A stretch of 64,000 nucleotides of DNA. Origin: Bradyrhizobium hereditatis. GTDB taxonomy: Bacteria; Pseudomonadota; Alphaproteobacteria; Rhizobiales; Xanthobacteraceae. The stretch is from positions 62,001 through 126,000 of the forward strand of contig NZ_JAGKJK010000020.1 of the NCBI RefSeq assembly GCF_020329435.1. Reading direction: 5' to 3'. Under the pieces are notes generated by a model. That model saw nothing but the letters and a program-made list of their open reading frames with translations. It was not told the origin of the DNA and did not search any database. This document shows, in pieces, positions 34,672 to 43,439 of the stretch (position 1 is the first letter of the stretch; each line of letters begins with the position of its first letter). Position numbers and translations under genes: made by a program.

Positions 34672-35937
34672 TCACCCAAACCGCTGATCGTAGCGGCTCA
34701 CGTTGAGTTCGCTCACATCGATCTCCGGCTTCCGTCCCGAGATCAGATCCGCCATTACCCGTCCCGAGCCGCAGGCCATGGTCCAGCCGAGCGTGCCGTG
34801 GCCGGTGTTGAGATGCAGATTGCTGTAGCGCGTCGCGCCGATCACCGGCGGGCCATCGGGCGTCATCGGTCGCAGGCCGCACCAGAAGCTCGCCTTCTTC
34901 AGATCGCCGCCGCGCGGAAACATGTCGGAGAGCGAGTGATCCAGCGTCGCCCGCCGCGCCGGGTGGAGTGTATTCGAATAGCCGGAGATTTCCGCGGTGC
35001 CGCCGACGCGGATGCGATCCCCAAGCCGCGTGATCGCGACCTTGTAGCTTTCGTCCATCACGGTCGAGACCGGCGCGCCGTCGGGATCGATGACGGGCAC
35101 AGTGATCGAATAGCCCTTCACCGGATAGACGGGCACGGCAATGCCAAGGGGCTTGAGCAGCCGCGGCGACCAGCTGCCGAGCGCCGCGACATAGGTGTCG
35201 CCCTGGAACAGCCCCGCGCTGGTGACGACGCCAGTGATCCTGTCGCCATCCGCGACCAGCCGCTCGATGCTGGTATTGAAGTTGAACTTGACGCCGAGCC
35301 TTGCAGCTTCCTCAGCCAGCGCCTGCGTAAACATGTGGCAGTCGCCGGTCTCGTCCTGCGGCAGCCGCAGCCCACCGACGAACTTGTCCTTCACCGCCGC
35401 TAGCGCAGGTTCGGCGCCGATGCAGCCGTCGCGATCAAGCACCTCGTAAGGCACGCCATATTGCTTGAGCACCGCGATATCGTCGCCGGTTGAGTCGAGC
35501 TGCTTCTGCCTGCGGAAGAGCTGCAGGGTGCCCTGGCTGCGCTCGTCATACTTGATGCCGATTTCGGCGCGCAGCGCGCGCAGGCAGTCGCGGCTATATT
35601 CGGCGATCGGGATCATCCGGCTCTTGTTGACGGCGTAGCGCTCTGCCGTGCAGTTGCGCAGCATCTTCAGCCCCCAGATCCACATGAACGGATCGAGCTT
35701 CGGCCAGATCACCAGCGGTCCGTGCCGCATCAGCAGCCATTTGATCGCCTTGACCGGCACGCCCGGCCCCGCCCAGGGCGAGGAATAGCCGGGCGAGACC
35801 TCGCCGGCATTGGCAAAGCTGGTTTCCTGCGCCGGCGCGGCCTGGCGGTCGATGACGACAACTTCGTGGCCGGCACGCGCGAGATAATAGGCTGTCGTGA
35901 CGCCGATCACGCCACTGCCGAGAACGATGACTTTCAC
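34672..35937 (-). CDS. dadA: D-amino acid dehydrogenase (DadA-like)
   Basis: 421 aa. It begins directly with the FAD loop VIVLGSGVIGVTTAYYLARAG (about 3-23) and has the family-typical ETSFANAGEVSPGYSSPWAGPG segment and C-terminal LNTGHGTLGWTMACGSGRV. DadA is a membrane-associated flavoenzyme that deaminates D-amino acids (for example D-alanine) to keto acids, passing electrons to the quinone pool. Neighbours on the same strand include an omega-aminotransferase 63 nt upstream. Transamination and oxidative deamination are therefore encoded together. Confidence 0.88.
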   Translation of the reverse strand: MKVIVLGSGVIGVTTAYYLARAGHEVVVIDRQAAPAQETSFANAGEVSPGYSSPWAGPGVPVKAIKWLLMRHGPLVIWPKLDPFMWIWGLKMLRNCTAERYAVNKSRMIPIAEYSRDCLRALRAEIGIKYDERSQGTLQLFRRQKQLDSTGDDIAVLKQYGVPYEVLDRDGCIGAEPALAAVKDKFVGGLRLPQDETGDCHMFTQALAEEAARLGVKFNFNTSIERLVADGDRITGVVTSAGLFQGDTYVAALGSWSPRLLKPLGIAVPVYPVKGYSITVPVIDPDGAPVSTVMDESYKVAITRLGDRIRVGGTAEISGYSNTLHPARRATLDHSLSDMFPRGGDLKKASFWCGLRPMTPDGPPVIGATRYSNLHLNTGHGTLGWTMACGSGRVMADLISGRKPEIDVSELNVSRYDQRFG

Positions 35938-36000
35938 AATTCCTCACAGATCTGCCGCGGCAATTTTGCCGCGGTTTCTGTTTTTCTCAGCCAGCAAGGA

Positions 36001-37329
36001 TCAGGCCACGCGCTTGATCGCGTCGCCGAGGATCGAGACGATGTCGTCGATATGGCTCTTCTCGACGATCAAGGGCGGCGACAACGCAAAGCTGTCGCCG
36101 CTCATGCGCAGGTAAAGCCCGCGGTTGAAGCAGTCGACCATCACGTCATAGCCGCGCGCGCCGACGCCGTCGCTGCGCGGCGCGACTTCGACCGCGCCCA
36201 TCAGGCCGACATTGCGGATGTCGACGACGTTCGGCAGGCCCTTCAGCGAATGCAACGCATCGCGCCAGTATTCGGCCATCGACGCGCCGCGCGTCAGAAG
36301 CTTTTCGTCCTTGTAGATGTCGAGCGTCGCAAGGCCGGCGGCGCAGGCGGTCGGATGCGCCGAATAGGTGTAGCCGTGGAACAGCTCGATCGTCCCCTCA
36401 GGCCCCGTCATCAGCCCGTCATGGATCTTGCGGCTCGCGAACACCGCGCCGCAGGGCACGGTGCCGTTCGTGATGCCCTTGGCGGTCGTCATCATATCGG
36501 GCGTGACGCCGAAATAATCGGCCGCAAACGGCGTGCCGAGACGGCCGAAGCCGGTGATCACCTCGTCGAAGATCAGGAGGATGCCGTGCTTGTCGGCGAT
36601 TTCGCGCAGGCGCTTCAGATAACCCTTGGGCGGCGGCAGCACGGCGGTCGAGCCCGGCACCGGCTCGACAATGACGGCGGCAATGGTGTCGGCGCCGTGC
36701 AGCGCCACCATCCGCTCGAGATCGTCGGCAAGCTCGGCGCCATGCTCCGGCAGGTCCTTGGCAAAGGCGTTGCGCGTGAGGTCATGGGTGTGGCGGATAT
36801 GGTCGACGCCGGGCAGATGGGTCGCAAACGCACGGCGGTTCGCCACCATGCCGCCAACCGACATGCCGCCGAAGCCGACGCCATGATAGCCGCGCTCGCG
36901 GCCGATCAGGCGCGTCCGTGTGCCCTGCCCGATGGCGCGCTGATAGGCCAGCGCGATCTTCAGCGCGGTGTCGACCGATTCAGAGCCCGAATTGGTGAAG
37001 AAGACGCGATCCAGCCCCTTCGGCGCGATTTCAGTGAGCCGCTCGGCGAAATCGAACGCCATCGGGTGGCCCATGTTGAACGAGGGCGCAAAATCGAGAT
37101 TCATCAGCTGCCGCTCGACGGCGGCGGCGATCTGGCGGCGGCCGTGTCCGGCATTGACGCACCAAAGGCCGGCGGAGCCGTCGATCACCTTTCGGCCGTC
37201 GACGGTGGTGTAGTGCATGCCCTCGGCGGAGGCGAACAGGCGCGGCGCTTTCTTGAACTGCCGGTTGGCCGTGAAAGGCATCCAGAACGAGTCGGTCTGC
37301 AGGGTGTTCGGCTTTTGGTGAACGGTCAC
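36001..37329 (-). CDS. class III aminotransferase (omega-amino acid:pyruvate type)
   Basis: 442 aa from GTG 37329, with AAGGAG 8 nt upstream; an in-frame extension to 37443 runs into the divergent regulator's leader and is rejected. PLP-fold landmarks are SGSESVDTALKIALAY (phosphate-cup region), RERGYHGVGFGG and LLIFDEVITGFGRLG, followed by AKGITNGTVPCGAV (Lys for the Schiff base). The N-terminus TDSFWMPFTANRQFK is characteristic of beta-alanine/omega-amino acid:pyruvate aminotransferases. It is divergent from a PuuR-like regulator, which likely controls it. Confidence 0.9.
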   Translation of the reverse strand: MTVHQKPNTLQTDSFWMPFTANRQFKKAPRLFASAEGMHYTTVDGRKVIDGSAGLWCVNAGHGRRQIAAAVERQLMNLDFAPSFNMGHPMAFDFAERLTEIAPKGLDRVFFTNSGSESVDTALKIALAYQRAIGQGTRTRLIGRERGYHGVGFGGMSVGGMVANRRAFATHLPGVDHIRHTHDLTRNAFAKDLPEHGAELADDLERMVALHGADTIAAVIVEPVPGSTAVLPPPKGYLKRLREIADKHGILLIFDEVITGFGRLGTPFAADYFGVTPDMMTTAKGITNGTVPCGAVFASRKIHDGLMTGPEGTIELFHGYTYSAHPTACAAGLATLDIYKDEKLLTRGASMAEYWRDALHSLKGLPNVVDIRNVGLMGAVEVAPRSDGVGARGYDVMVDCFNRGLYLRMSGDSFALSPPLIVEKSHIDDIVSILGDAIKRVA

Positions 37330-37481
37330 GGGTAGCTCCTTTGCTGGCAGCTCAAGCTGCCACCGGGCCACGCTCGGGAAGCCATAACAAGTCCTTTTCT
37401 GCGCTCCCGCAACCCATTGATTTTGCTGACCCTGCCGGGGCATATTTGTTCGATCCGAAACACCTGCAACAGGGATTTACG

Positions 37482-38030
37482 ATGAGCGTCGATATCGGTG
37501 GGCGACTCCGCTTCGTCCGGGCCCGGCACAAGCTGTCGCAACGCGAGCTCGCCAAGCGCTCCGGCGTGACCAATTCAACGATCTCGCTGATCGAATCGAA
37601 CCAGATGAACCCCTCCGTCGGTGCGCTCAAGCGCATCCTCGACGGCCTGCCGATGGGACTTGCCGAATTCTTCGCGATCGAGCCGGAGCGGCCACGCAAA
37701 GCGTTCTACCGCTCGGACGAGTTGACCGAGATCGGCAAGCAGCCGATCTCCTATCGCCAGGTCGGCGACAATCTGTTCGGCCGCGCGTTGCAGATTCTGA
37801 AAGAACGCTACGAGCCCGGCAGCGACACCGGCCGCGTGCCGCTGACCCACGACGGCGAGGAAGGCGGCATCGTGGTGAGCGGACGCCTTGAGGTCACCGT
37901 CGACGACGAGCGCCGCATCCTCGACCCCGGCGACGCCTATTATTTCGAAAGTCGAAGGCCGCACCGCTTCCGCTGCGTAGGCGCAAAGCCGTGCGAAGTA
38001 ATCTCGGCCTGCACGCCGCCGACGTTTTGA
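37482..38030 (+). CDS. XRE-cupin regulator, PuuR-like
   Basis: 182 aa from ATG 37482; upstream in-frame codons to 37341 would overlap the divergent aminotransferase start and are rejected. HTH_XRE at about 5-62 (GRLRFVRARHKLSQRELAKR, TNSTISLIESNQMNPSVGAL) and a cupin at about 105-178 (VPLTHDGEEGGIVVSGRLEV, YYFESRRPHRFRC). PuuR represses putrescine catabolism; this paralogue probably controls the divergent omega-aminotransferase/DadA unit. It shares domain order with the regulator at 31.5 kb. Confidence 0.9.
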   Translation: MSVDIGGRLRFVRARHKLSQRELAKRSGVTNSTISLIESNQMNPSVGALKRILDGLPMGLAEFFAIEPERPRKAFYRSDELTEIGKQPISYRQVGDNLFGRALQILKERYEPGSDTGRVPLTHDGEEGGIVVSGRLEVTVDDERRILDPGDAYYFESRRPHRFRCVGAKPCEVISACTPPTF

Positions 38031-38186
38031 GCAGCGAGGGGCGTCTGCCGTTGCGCTGCAATGGTTGCGATCTCCGTCTTTGACTGGGAAGTGGACGTCG
38101 GAACGGCTGCCGATATGTCTGGGTTGGGGCCAGGACCCGACATGCCGCTTAGGCAAACGCAGCGGCAAGACTCTGCTCAATATGCA

Positions 38187-38222
38187 AAGGCCCCGCTCGG
38201 CTTTGGGCGCAGCGGGGCTGGT
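38187..38222 (-). terminator. possible intrinsic terminator downstream of the cupin gene
   Basis: On the minus strand GCCCCGCT pairs with AGCGGGGC around a 13-base loop and is followed by CTTTGCAT. The stem is strong but the T-run is short. It lies about 100 nt beyond the cupin stop. Confidence 0.4.
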
Positions 38223-38317
38223 CTAGAGGCGGTCTCATGCAGTGGTGACAAGGAGGCTCGGTTTCCAGACACGAACAGCAATGGCTACCGCGCTTCGCAA
38301 ATCAGAGTTGGTATGCT

Positions 38318-38782
38318 TCACTGCGTCTTCTTGCGGGGATCGTCAGCCGGGTCAATGTAGTCGATGCCTCCTGGGCCGACGAACTGAACTTGGATGATCG
38401 CCTCCTCGTTTCCCGTCCAAACAAAGTGAGCGTGCTTTGCCGGCAGCGCGTGCAAGGCACCCGCCTTGATCACCTCGCCTTTCGTAGTGTCAAATTTTTC
38501 GCCCATGCCAAACCCGATGCTACCGCTGATCACGGTGACGGTCTCGGCATAGGGATGAGTGTGCGGCGGAACTTTATAGTTGGGCGGAAACTTGACGCGC
38601 TGGACCACCACGCTGCCAGCTTTCGTTGGATCGCCTACCAGGACCGCGGTTTGGCCACCCTTCGGAATGTTCGGATTGTCCTTCCACGTCAGCGCATCTG
38701 GTTTGACCATGGTCACGGCATCTTGCGCGAGTGCCGAACCCGCCAGTGCGATCAAGGCTGCCAAGGTCAGAAGCTTTTTCAT
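38318..38782 (-). CDS. secreted cupin domain protein
   Basis: 154 aa with a Sec signal peptide (MKKLLTLAALIALAGSALAQ). The cupin core has motif 1 PPHTHPYAETVTVISGSIG and motif 2 ALPAKHAHFVWTGNEE, with His ligands in HTHP and KHAH, so it is probably metal-binding in the periplasm. It may be a ChrR-like or detoxifying dioxygenase-type cupin; no enzymatic assignment is possible. An alpha/beta-hydrolase remnant lies 58 nt upstream on the same strand, suggesting an ancestral two-gene unit. A second exported cupin is encoded at 44.4 kb. Confidence 0.85.
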   Translation of the reverse strand: MKKLLTLAALIALAGSALAQDAVTMVKPDALTWKDNPNIPKGGQTAVLVGDPTKAGSVVVQRVKFPPNYKVPPHTHPYAETVTVISGSIGFGMGEKFDTTKGEVIKAGALHALPAKHAHFVWTGNEEAIIQVQFVGPGGIDYIDPADDPRKKTQ

Positions 38783-38840
38783 GAGGTTCTCCCTACGATT
38801 GTTGCTCCATTTTTCAGAGTGCTATTGCAACCGCTTCGGC

Positions 38841-39055
38841 TCAGTGTTCTGCCAGGAACGTGAGCACGGCCTCACCAAAGGCGAGATTCCCGCGACATAG
38901 GCCGGATCGATGCCGTTGGCATGGATTTGCTTGATTCGCAGGGGCTCAGTCGCCGCCGCAAGGCCCAGTGCGAAGCACGCGACGATGGGAATGCTGAGTA
39001 GCCTGATGAGCCCCGCCGAGACCAGCGATAACGTTTCGTTGCTCAAGCATAACAT
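38841..39055 (-). pseudogene. deletion remnant of a secreted alpha/beta-hydrolase
   Basis: GGAGG precedes ATG 39055. The first about 50 codons give a signal-like segment (LLSIPIVACFALGLAAA) and PLRIKQIHANGIDPAYV, which is the usual N-terminus of secreted alpha/beta-hydrolases. Near 38895 the match stops. In the next frame the sequence RGNLAFGEAVLTFLAEH ends at TGA 38841, exactly like the family's C-terminus. The catalytic core (about 200 residues) has been deleted and the junction is out of frame, so the 77-aa open frame that results is not a functional enzyme. Confidence 0.7.
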
Positions 39056-39414
39056 GGTGGGCCCTCCGACGACGTTTCAGAGGTCCACAAAAAATCTGGA
39101 CAAGTTCTTTTGGGATTAGTTTTTACAAGTCAGACCGTACTTGCTTATTTTAGAAGCAATGCCTCGATTGGGATAGGGCGTCTAGAAGCCTGATCTCCGG
39201 TCATATTGACGCACAGCCCACATCAGCCGACATCGTGAGACGTGGCCGGACCGCTGAGCTCATTTACGGAAACCGGGACACGATCGAACTGGACCCGCAA
39301 TGTCTGAATTGGCTCACTTGCGGGCATCCGCCAGAGCCTTGGCCCAAATCGGATACGCTCGTCTAGAGTACACGGCCCGTAGGTGGAAGCATCAATTCTC
39401 AGGAGCGTAACAGC
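39056..39414. other. intergenic region, no gene supported
   Basis: About 359 bases with lower GC at 39085-39160. It separates the remnant from the BKACE gene, whose ribosome site (CAGGAGCG) is at about 39399-39406. No repeat, RNA or open frame was convincing. Confidence 0.4.
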
Positions 39415-40314
39415 ATGCGCAAGGTCTGGATCGAGGCAGCGCTGAACGGCTCGTGGGGTCGCGCGCTGCAACCCGGCATTCCCGATACCGTTGAGACCAT
39501 CATTGCCGAGGGCGTCGCCTGCGCGCGTGCCGGCGCTACCATCGTTCACGTCCATGCCTATGATGGCGGTGGCCCGCAAACCTACGACTGGCAGGTCTAT
39601 GCCCGCATCATTGAAGGCATTCGGGGTCAGGTCGATGTGCCGGTCTATCCCTCCTATCCGGCATTCATAACCACAGGCAGCGACGACAGCCCGCTCGCCG
39701 ACGTCGCCACTCGGTTTGCCGACATCGAAGAGCTTGCCGCGCGCGGCCTTCTGGATTTTGCCGTCATCGACCCCGGCAGCGTCAATCTGAGCGTGACAAA
39801 AATCACGGCGGACACGCTGCCTGGCGGCACCTACATGAATTCGGAATCCCAGATCCGGCATGTGCTGAACCTCGCGGCGCGCCACGGCCTGCATACCGAT
39901 TTTGCAATCTACGAACCCGGCTTCTTGCGTGCCGGCGCGGCGCTGGCGCGCGCGGCCGGCGTCAAGGTGCCGATCTATCGTCTGATGCTCTGCAATCTGA
40001 TCGCGGTCGGCCTTCCACCCAAGCCATACGCGCTTGCGGCCTATCATGCGCTACTGGAGGAGGAAGCGCCCGGCGCGCCCTGGATGATTGCCGGCGTCAG
40101 CGCCGATCTTCGTCCGCTCTTTGCCGACACGATCGCGCGCGGCGGCCATATTCGCGTCGGCCTGGAAGATGCGCCGCTTGGCACCACCGCAAGCAATCTC
40201 GAACTGGTCGAAGAGGCCGTCCGCCTTGTACGCGAGCAAGGTGCCGAGCCTGCTACTCCGGCCGAGATGCGGCAGGCGCTGGCTGCGACCTCGGCCCAAA
40301 GCCCTGCGAGTTGA
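39415..40314 (+). CDS. 3-keto-5-aminohexanoate cleavage enzyme family (BKACE)
   Basis: 299 aa TIM-barrel protein. BKACE enzymes are zinc-dependent and condense beta-keto acids with acetyl-CoA, giving acetoacetate and a CoA ester (Kce in lysine fermentation). Zinc-site features are KVWIEAALNG (strand 1) and TIVHVHAYD (H46, H48), and late-strand GGHIRVGLED, where the family has a third metal-site residue. The AYD variant after the HxH replaces the usual RD/RN and suggests a different keto-acid substrate. It stands alone ahead of the histidine kinase. Confidence 0.88.
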   Translation: MRKVWIEAALNGSWGRALQPGIPDTVETIIAEGVACARAGATIVHVHAYDGGGPQTYDWQVYARIIEGIRGQVDVPVYPSYPAFITTGSDDSPLADVATRFADIEELAARGLLDFAVIDPGSVNLSVTKITADTLPGGTYMNSESQIRHVLNLAARHGLHTDFAIYEPGFLRAGAALARAAGVKVPIYRLMLCNLIAVGLPPKPYALAAYHALLEEEAPGAPWMIAGVSADLRPLFADTIARGGHIRVGLEDAPLGTTASNLELVEEAVRLVREQGAEPATPAEMRQALAATSAQSPAS

Positions 40315-40490
40315 TCTCAGCCTAGGACATCCTCGTTCCGGGGAACACGCAGGTTCTGATCCCTCTCAGATTCGCCGCGCCAGCGCCGCGCTTGCGCACC
40401 TGACAAAAAAGCTGAATAGTTTCCGTCATCCGACGGAGAGATCGGAGGCGTGCGGCCGCACGCGTGCAGCCGCTTGTTGGAGCTTTTCCA

Positions 40491-42086
40491 ATGTCGAAGC
40501 TCACCGAGCACGGCGCGTGCCTGCTGTGGAAGCCGGAACTGATCTGGCTGAATGTCGTTTCCGACGCGATGGTCGCCGGCGCCTTCTTTACTACGGCCTT
40601 CGTCCTCGCGTTCTTCGTGTGGCGGCGCCATCGGGAGCTTATGTTCCAGGGCGTGTTCGTGATTTTCGCAATTTTCGTCGCGGTCTGCGGAGTTACCCGC
40701 CTGCTGTCGATCTACACGCTATGGGTGCCAGCCTATGAGATCGAGGCCCTGACCAAAGCTTTCCTGGCATTGATCTCGATCGCGGTCACGGCAGCACTCC
40801 TCGTGGCGCTGCCGCGGATCCTGGTGCTGCCGACGCGCATTCAGCTGGCGAACGCCTATGCCGCGCTTGAGGAGGAAGTCAGGCAACGCCGCGAGGCCGA
40901 GGCCATGGTCAAGCGTTTTGAGGAGAAAGAGGCCACCGAATCCAAGATCCAGCAAGCGCAGAAGATGGAAGCCATCGGCCAGCTCACCGGTGGCGTCGCG
41001 CACGACTTCAACAACATTCTGACTGTCATCACCGGGACCATCGAAATCCTCGACGATGCTGTCAAGGATCGTCCACATCTCGCTCAGATCACCAATCTGA
41101 TTAGCGGAGCTGCGGCAAGGGGGGCTGAGCTGACGAAGCATTTGTTGGCTTTCTCTCGTCGACAGCCGCTGCAGCCGCGCAATACCGACGTCAATGCGTT
41201 GGTAGTCGATGCAGCGAGTCTGCTGCGACCGACCCTCGGCGAGCACATCGAAATTGAATCGATGCTGGCGCACGATTCCGCGCCGGCTCTGATTGACCCC
41301 AGTCAGCTCTCGACCGCAATCCTGAACCTCGCCCTGAATGCACGTGACGCCATGCCTGACGGCGGCAAGCTGACGCTAGAAACAAAGAACGTGGTGCTCG
41401 ATGAGAACTACGCCCGCGCAAATAGCGAGGCCAGACCCGGCAACTACGTCATGATTGCAGTGAGTGACACCGGGCAGGGAATCCCGAGCAACCTGCTCGA
41501 AAAGGTGTTTGAACCATTCTTTACCACCAAGGAGGCCGGCAAAGGATCGGGGCTCGGCCTCAGCATGGTGTATGGCTTCGTCAAGCAGTCGAATGGACAT
41601 ATCAAGATCTACAGCGAAGTGGGGCACGGCACGACCGTCAAGCTATACCTGCCGCAGGCCACGAGTGGTGGTCCGGAGGAGCACGCCGGCACGACGGGCG
41701 GCTATGCGGGCGAACATAGCGACCAGTCCATCTTGATTGTCGAGGACGACCCGCTTGTCCGCGAATACGTCATGGCGCAAATCACCCGTTTCGGGTTCCG
41801 CACGCTCGCCGCCAGCAATGCTGCCGAGGCGCTGGCCATCATCGATGGACCGGAGCGCGTTGACCTCTTGTTCACTGATGTCATGCTTCCCGGAGGAGTG
41901 AATGGGCGCCAGCTCGCGACCGAGGCAGTCAAGAGACGGCCGGAGCTCAAAGTGCTTTACACCTCCGGCTATGCTGAGAATGCCCTTGTGCATCATGGCC
42001 GTCTCGATGCTGGCGTGCTGCTGCTGCCGAAGCCTTACCTCAGCGCCGACCTCGCGCGGATGCTTCTAACCGCGCTGGCATCGTGA
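40491..42086 (+). CDS. hybrid sensor histidine kinase with ETR1-like (ethylene-receptor-type) N-terminal membrane domain
   Basis: 531 aa from ATG 40491 (GGAG 9 nt upstream). Residues 15-110 form three membrane helices resembling the ETR1 ethylene-binding domain: WLNVVSDAMVAGAFF (D25), FVAVCGVTRLLSIYTLW (C66) and a third helix at about 88-110. ETR1's copper ligands are Cys65 and His69; here C66 is kept but the position four residues later is Arg70. A coiled-coil (120-155) leads to HisKA with H171 (GGVAHDFNNIL), HATPase (N283 in LNARDAM, SDTGQGIP, GKGSGLGLSMV) and a C-terminal receiver with D463 (LLFTDVMLPGG). It probably autophosphorylates and passes phosphate to its own receiver. No output-domain gene is adjacent. 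Confidence 0.88.
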   Translation: MSKLTEHGACLLWKPELIWLNVVSDAMVAGAFFTTAFVLAFFVWRRHRELMFQGVFVIFAIFVAVCGVTRLLSIYTLWVPAYEIEALTKAFLALISIAVTAALLVALPRILVLPTRIQLANAYAALEEEVRQRREAEAMVKRFEEKEATESKIQQAQKMEAIGQLTGGVAHDFNNILTVITGTIEILDDAVKDRPHLAQITNLISGAAARGAELTKHLLAFSRRQPLQPRNTDVNALVVDAASLLRPTLGEHIEIESMLAHDSAPALIDPSQLSTAILNLALNARDAMPDGGKLTLETKNVVLDENYARANSEARPGNYVMIAVSDTGQGIPSNLLEKVFEPFFTTKEAGKGSGLGLSMVYGFVKQSNGHIKIYSEVGHGTTVKLYLPQATSGGPEEHAGTTGGYAGEHSDQSILIVEDDPLVREYVMAQITRFGFRTLAASNAAEALAIIDGPERVDLLFTDVMLPGGVNGRQLATEAVKRRPELKVLYTSGYAENALVHHGRLDAGVLLLPKPYLSADLARMLLTALAS

Positions 42087-42157
42087 GTGGATGGACAGTG
42101 TTTCCTTGAGGAGTCACGGAGCCGCCATCACGTGACCGGCCGCAAGCGGCTTCGGCA

Positions 42158-42769
42158 TTACTTCTCCAGCGCGCTGGACAGTATGAGTTCAAGCTCCTGC
42201 CTGACATCGTCGAGCGGCTGGGCGCTGCGCGCGGCGCGGCACATTGCGACCGTGCCTTCCGTCGATGCGATGACGAGCGCGGCCAGGCGCCGGGCGCGCG
42301 CGGGCGCGACGCCTTCGCGCCGCAGCGCGTTGAACATGATCCGCTGCCAGTCGGCAAAGATGCCGTCGGCGAGATCAAGCAGATGCTGTTGCGCCGCTTC
42401 GTCAGGCTCGCCGTCCTTTTCGGTGGCGTCGTTGACATATTGCTCGACCGCGACCGCGAGCACCGGACAGCCGGCCTGAAACTCCGTCCGTTCCAGCGTC
42501 TGGCGCCATAGTGCGATGAAGGTGCGCAAGCCGGCGATGGCGCCGCGCGTCTCGGTCAGATGCTGCAGCGGCCCGCTGACCTGCTTGCCGGCAAAGACCA
42601 GCGCATCCTCGATCAGCTGCTGCTTGCCCCGCGGGAAGTGGTGGCCGATCGAGCCGCGCGGCGTGCCGCTATGGCGGACCACTTCGCGCATACTCGTGGC
42701 GTTGACGCCGCGGCGGCTTATCAGGTCGGCGGCGCCGGCCACCATTTTTGCGCGGGTATCTGACGTCAT
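42158..42769 (-). CDS. TetR/AcrR family transcriptional regulator
   Basis: 203 aa from ATG 42769; the frame stays open upstream to 43102 only because it lies antisense to the crotonase gene. The N-terminal HTH (about 5-52) reads RAKMVAGAADLISRRGVNAT and SMREVVRHSGTPRGSIGHHF, typical of the AcrR-type subgroup with TetR_C (LmrA/YxaF-like) ligand domain. It faces a crotonase gene whose 5' end is missing, so its normal target promoter appears to have been removed. Confidence 0.88.
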   Translation of the reverse strand: MTSDTRAKMVAGAADLISRRGVNATSMREVVRHSGTPRGSIGHHFPRGKQQLIEDALVFAGKQVSGPLQHLTETRGAIAGLRTFIALWRQTLERTEFQAGCPVLAVAVEQYVNDATEKDGEPDEAAQQHLLDLADGIFADWQRIMFNALRREGVAPARARRLAALVIASTEGTVAMCRAARSAQPLDDVRQELELILSSALEK

Positions 42770-42775
42770 CGGGAA

Positions 42776-43415
42776 CCTCAGGGCTGAATGGCTCATCCTC
42801 TCCGCCGAAGGCAAGGATTTCACCGCCGGCCTCGACATGCCGAAATTCTTCGGCCCCAGTGCCGAGAAGCGCAATTTCAAAGAAGGCAATGTCGACGTCT
42901 TCGGCCTGCAGAAGCGCTGCAGGAAGCCGATCGTCACCGCGGTGCAGGGCATCGTCTTTACCATCGGCATCGAATTGATGCTGGCGGGCGACATCGTCGT
43001 TGCCGCCGACGACGCGCGCTTCTGCCAGATGGAATCCAGGCGCGGCATCGCCCCGCTCGGCGGTGTACATTTCCGCTTTCTGTCGCGCACCGGCTGGGGC
43101 AACGCGATGTATCATCTGTTCCTGTGCGACGAGTTCACGGCAGCACGCGCCCGCGAGATCGGCCTGGTGCAGGAAGTGGTGCCGGCAGGACAACAGATCG
43201 AGCGTGCCATGGCGCTCGCCAGGATCATTGCCGGCAATGCTCCGCTCGGCATTCAGGTCACCAAGGAAGCGGCCCTGAAATATGTCGAACAGGGCGAGCA
43301 AGCGGCCATTGCCTATATTCCGAAAGTCCGCGAGCGTGTGCTTGATAGCGCCGACGCACGCGAGGGCATTCAATCCTTCATCGAGCGGCGCGCGGCGGTG
43401 TTTCAGGGGAAATGA
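42776..43415 (+). pseudogene. 5'-truncated enoyl-CoA hydratase/crotonase
   Basis: From about 42785 the plus strand reads NLRAEWLILSAEGKDFTAGL, then KPIVTAVQGIVFTIGIELM, both crotonase signatures (oxyanion loops around FTAGLD and GIVFTIGIE), down to a normal C-terminus (IQSFIERRAAVFQGK). The first about 50 residues of the fold, which carry the initial beta strands and NRP motif, are absent. No in-frame start codon with a ribosome site exists near the break. The upstream codons of the open frame lie antisense to the TetR gene. It is therefore best read as a truncated, probably inactive gene. Confidence 0.75.
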
Positions 43416-43439
43416 TCGCGGCCATGAAGCCGATTTTGC

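Noticed and set aside
35722..37335. A 537-codon plus-strand frame opposite the omega-aminotransferase
   Set aside because: Antisense shadow of a clear aminotransferase and part of dadA; His/Arg/Asp-rich with no family resemblance.
42516..42775. Upstream part of the crotonase frame as a true N-terminus
   Set aside because: It lies antisense to the TetR gene and has no crotonase resemblance; the fold's first strands are absent.
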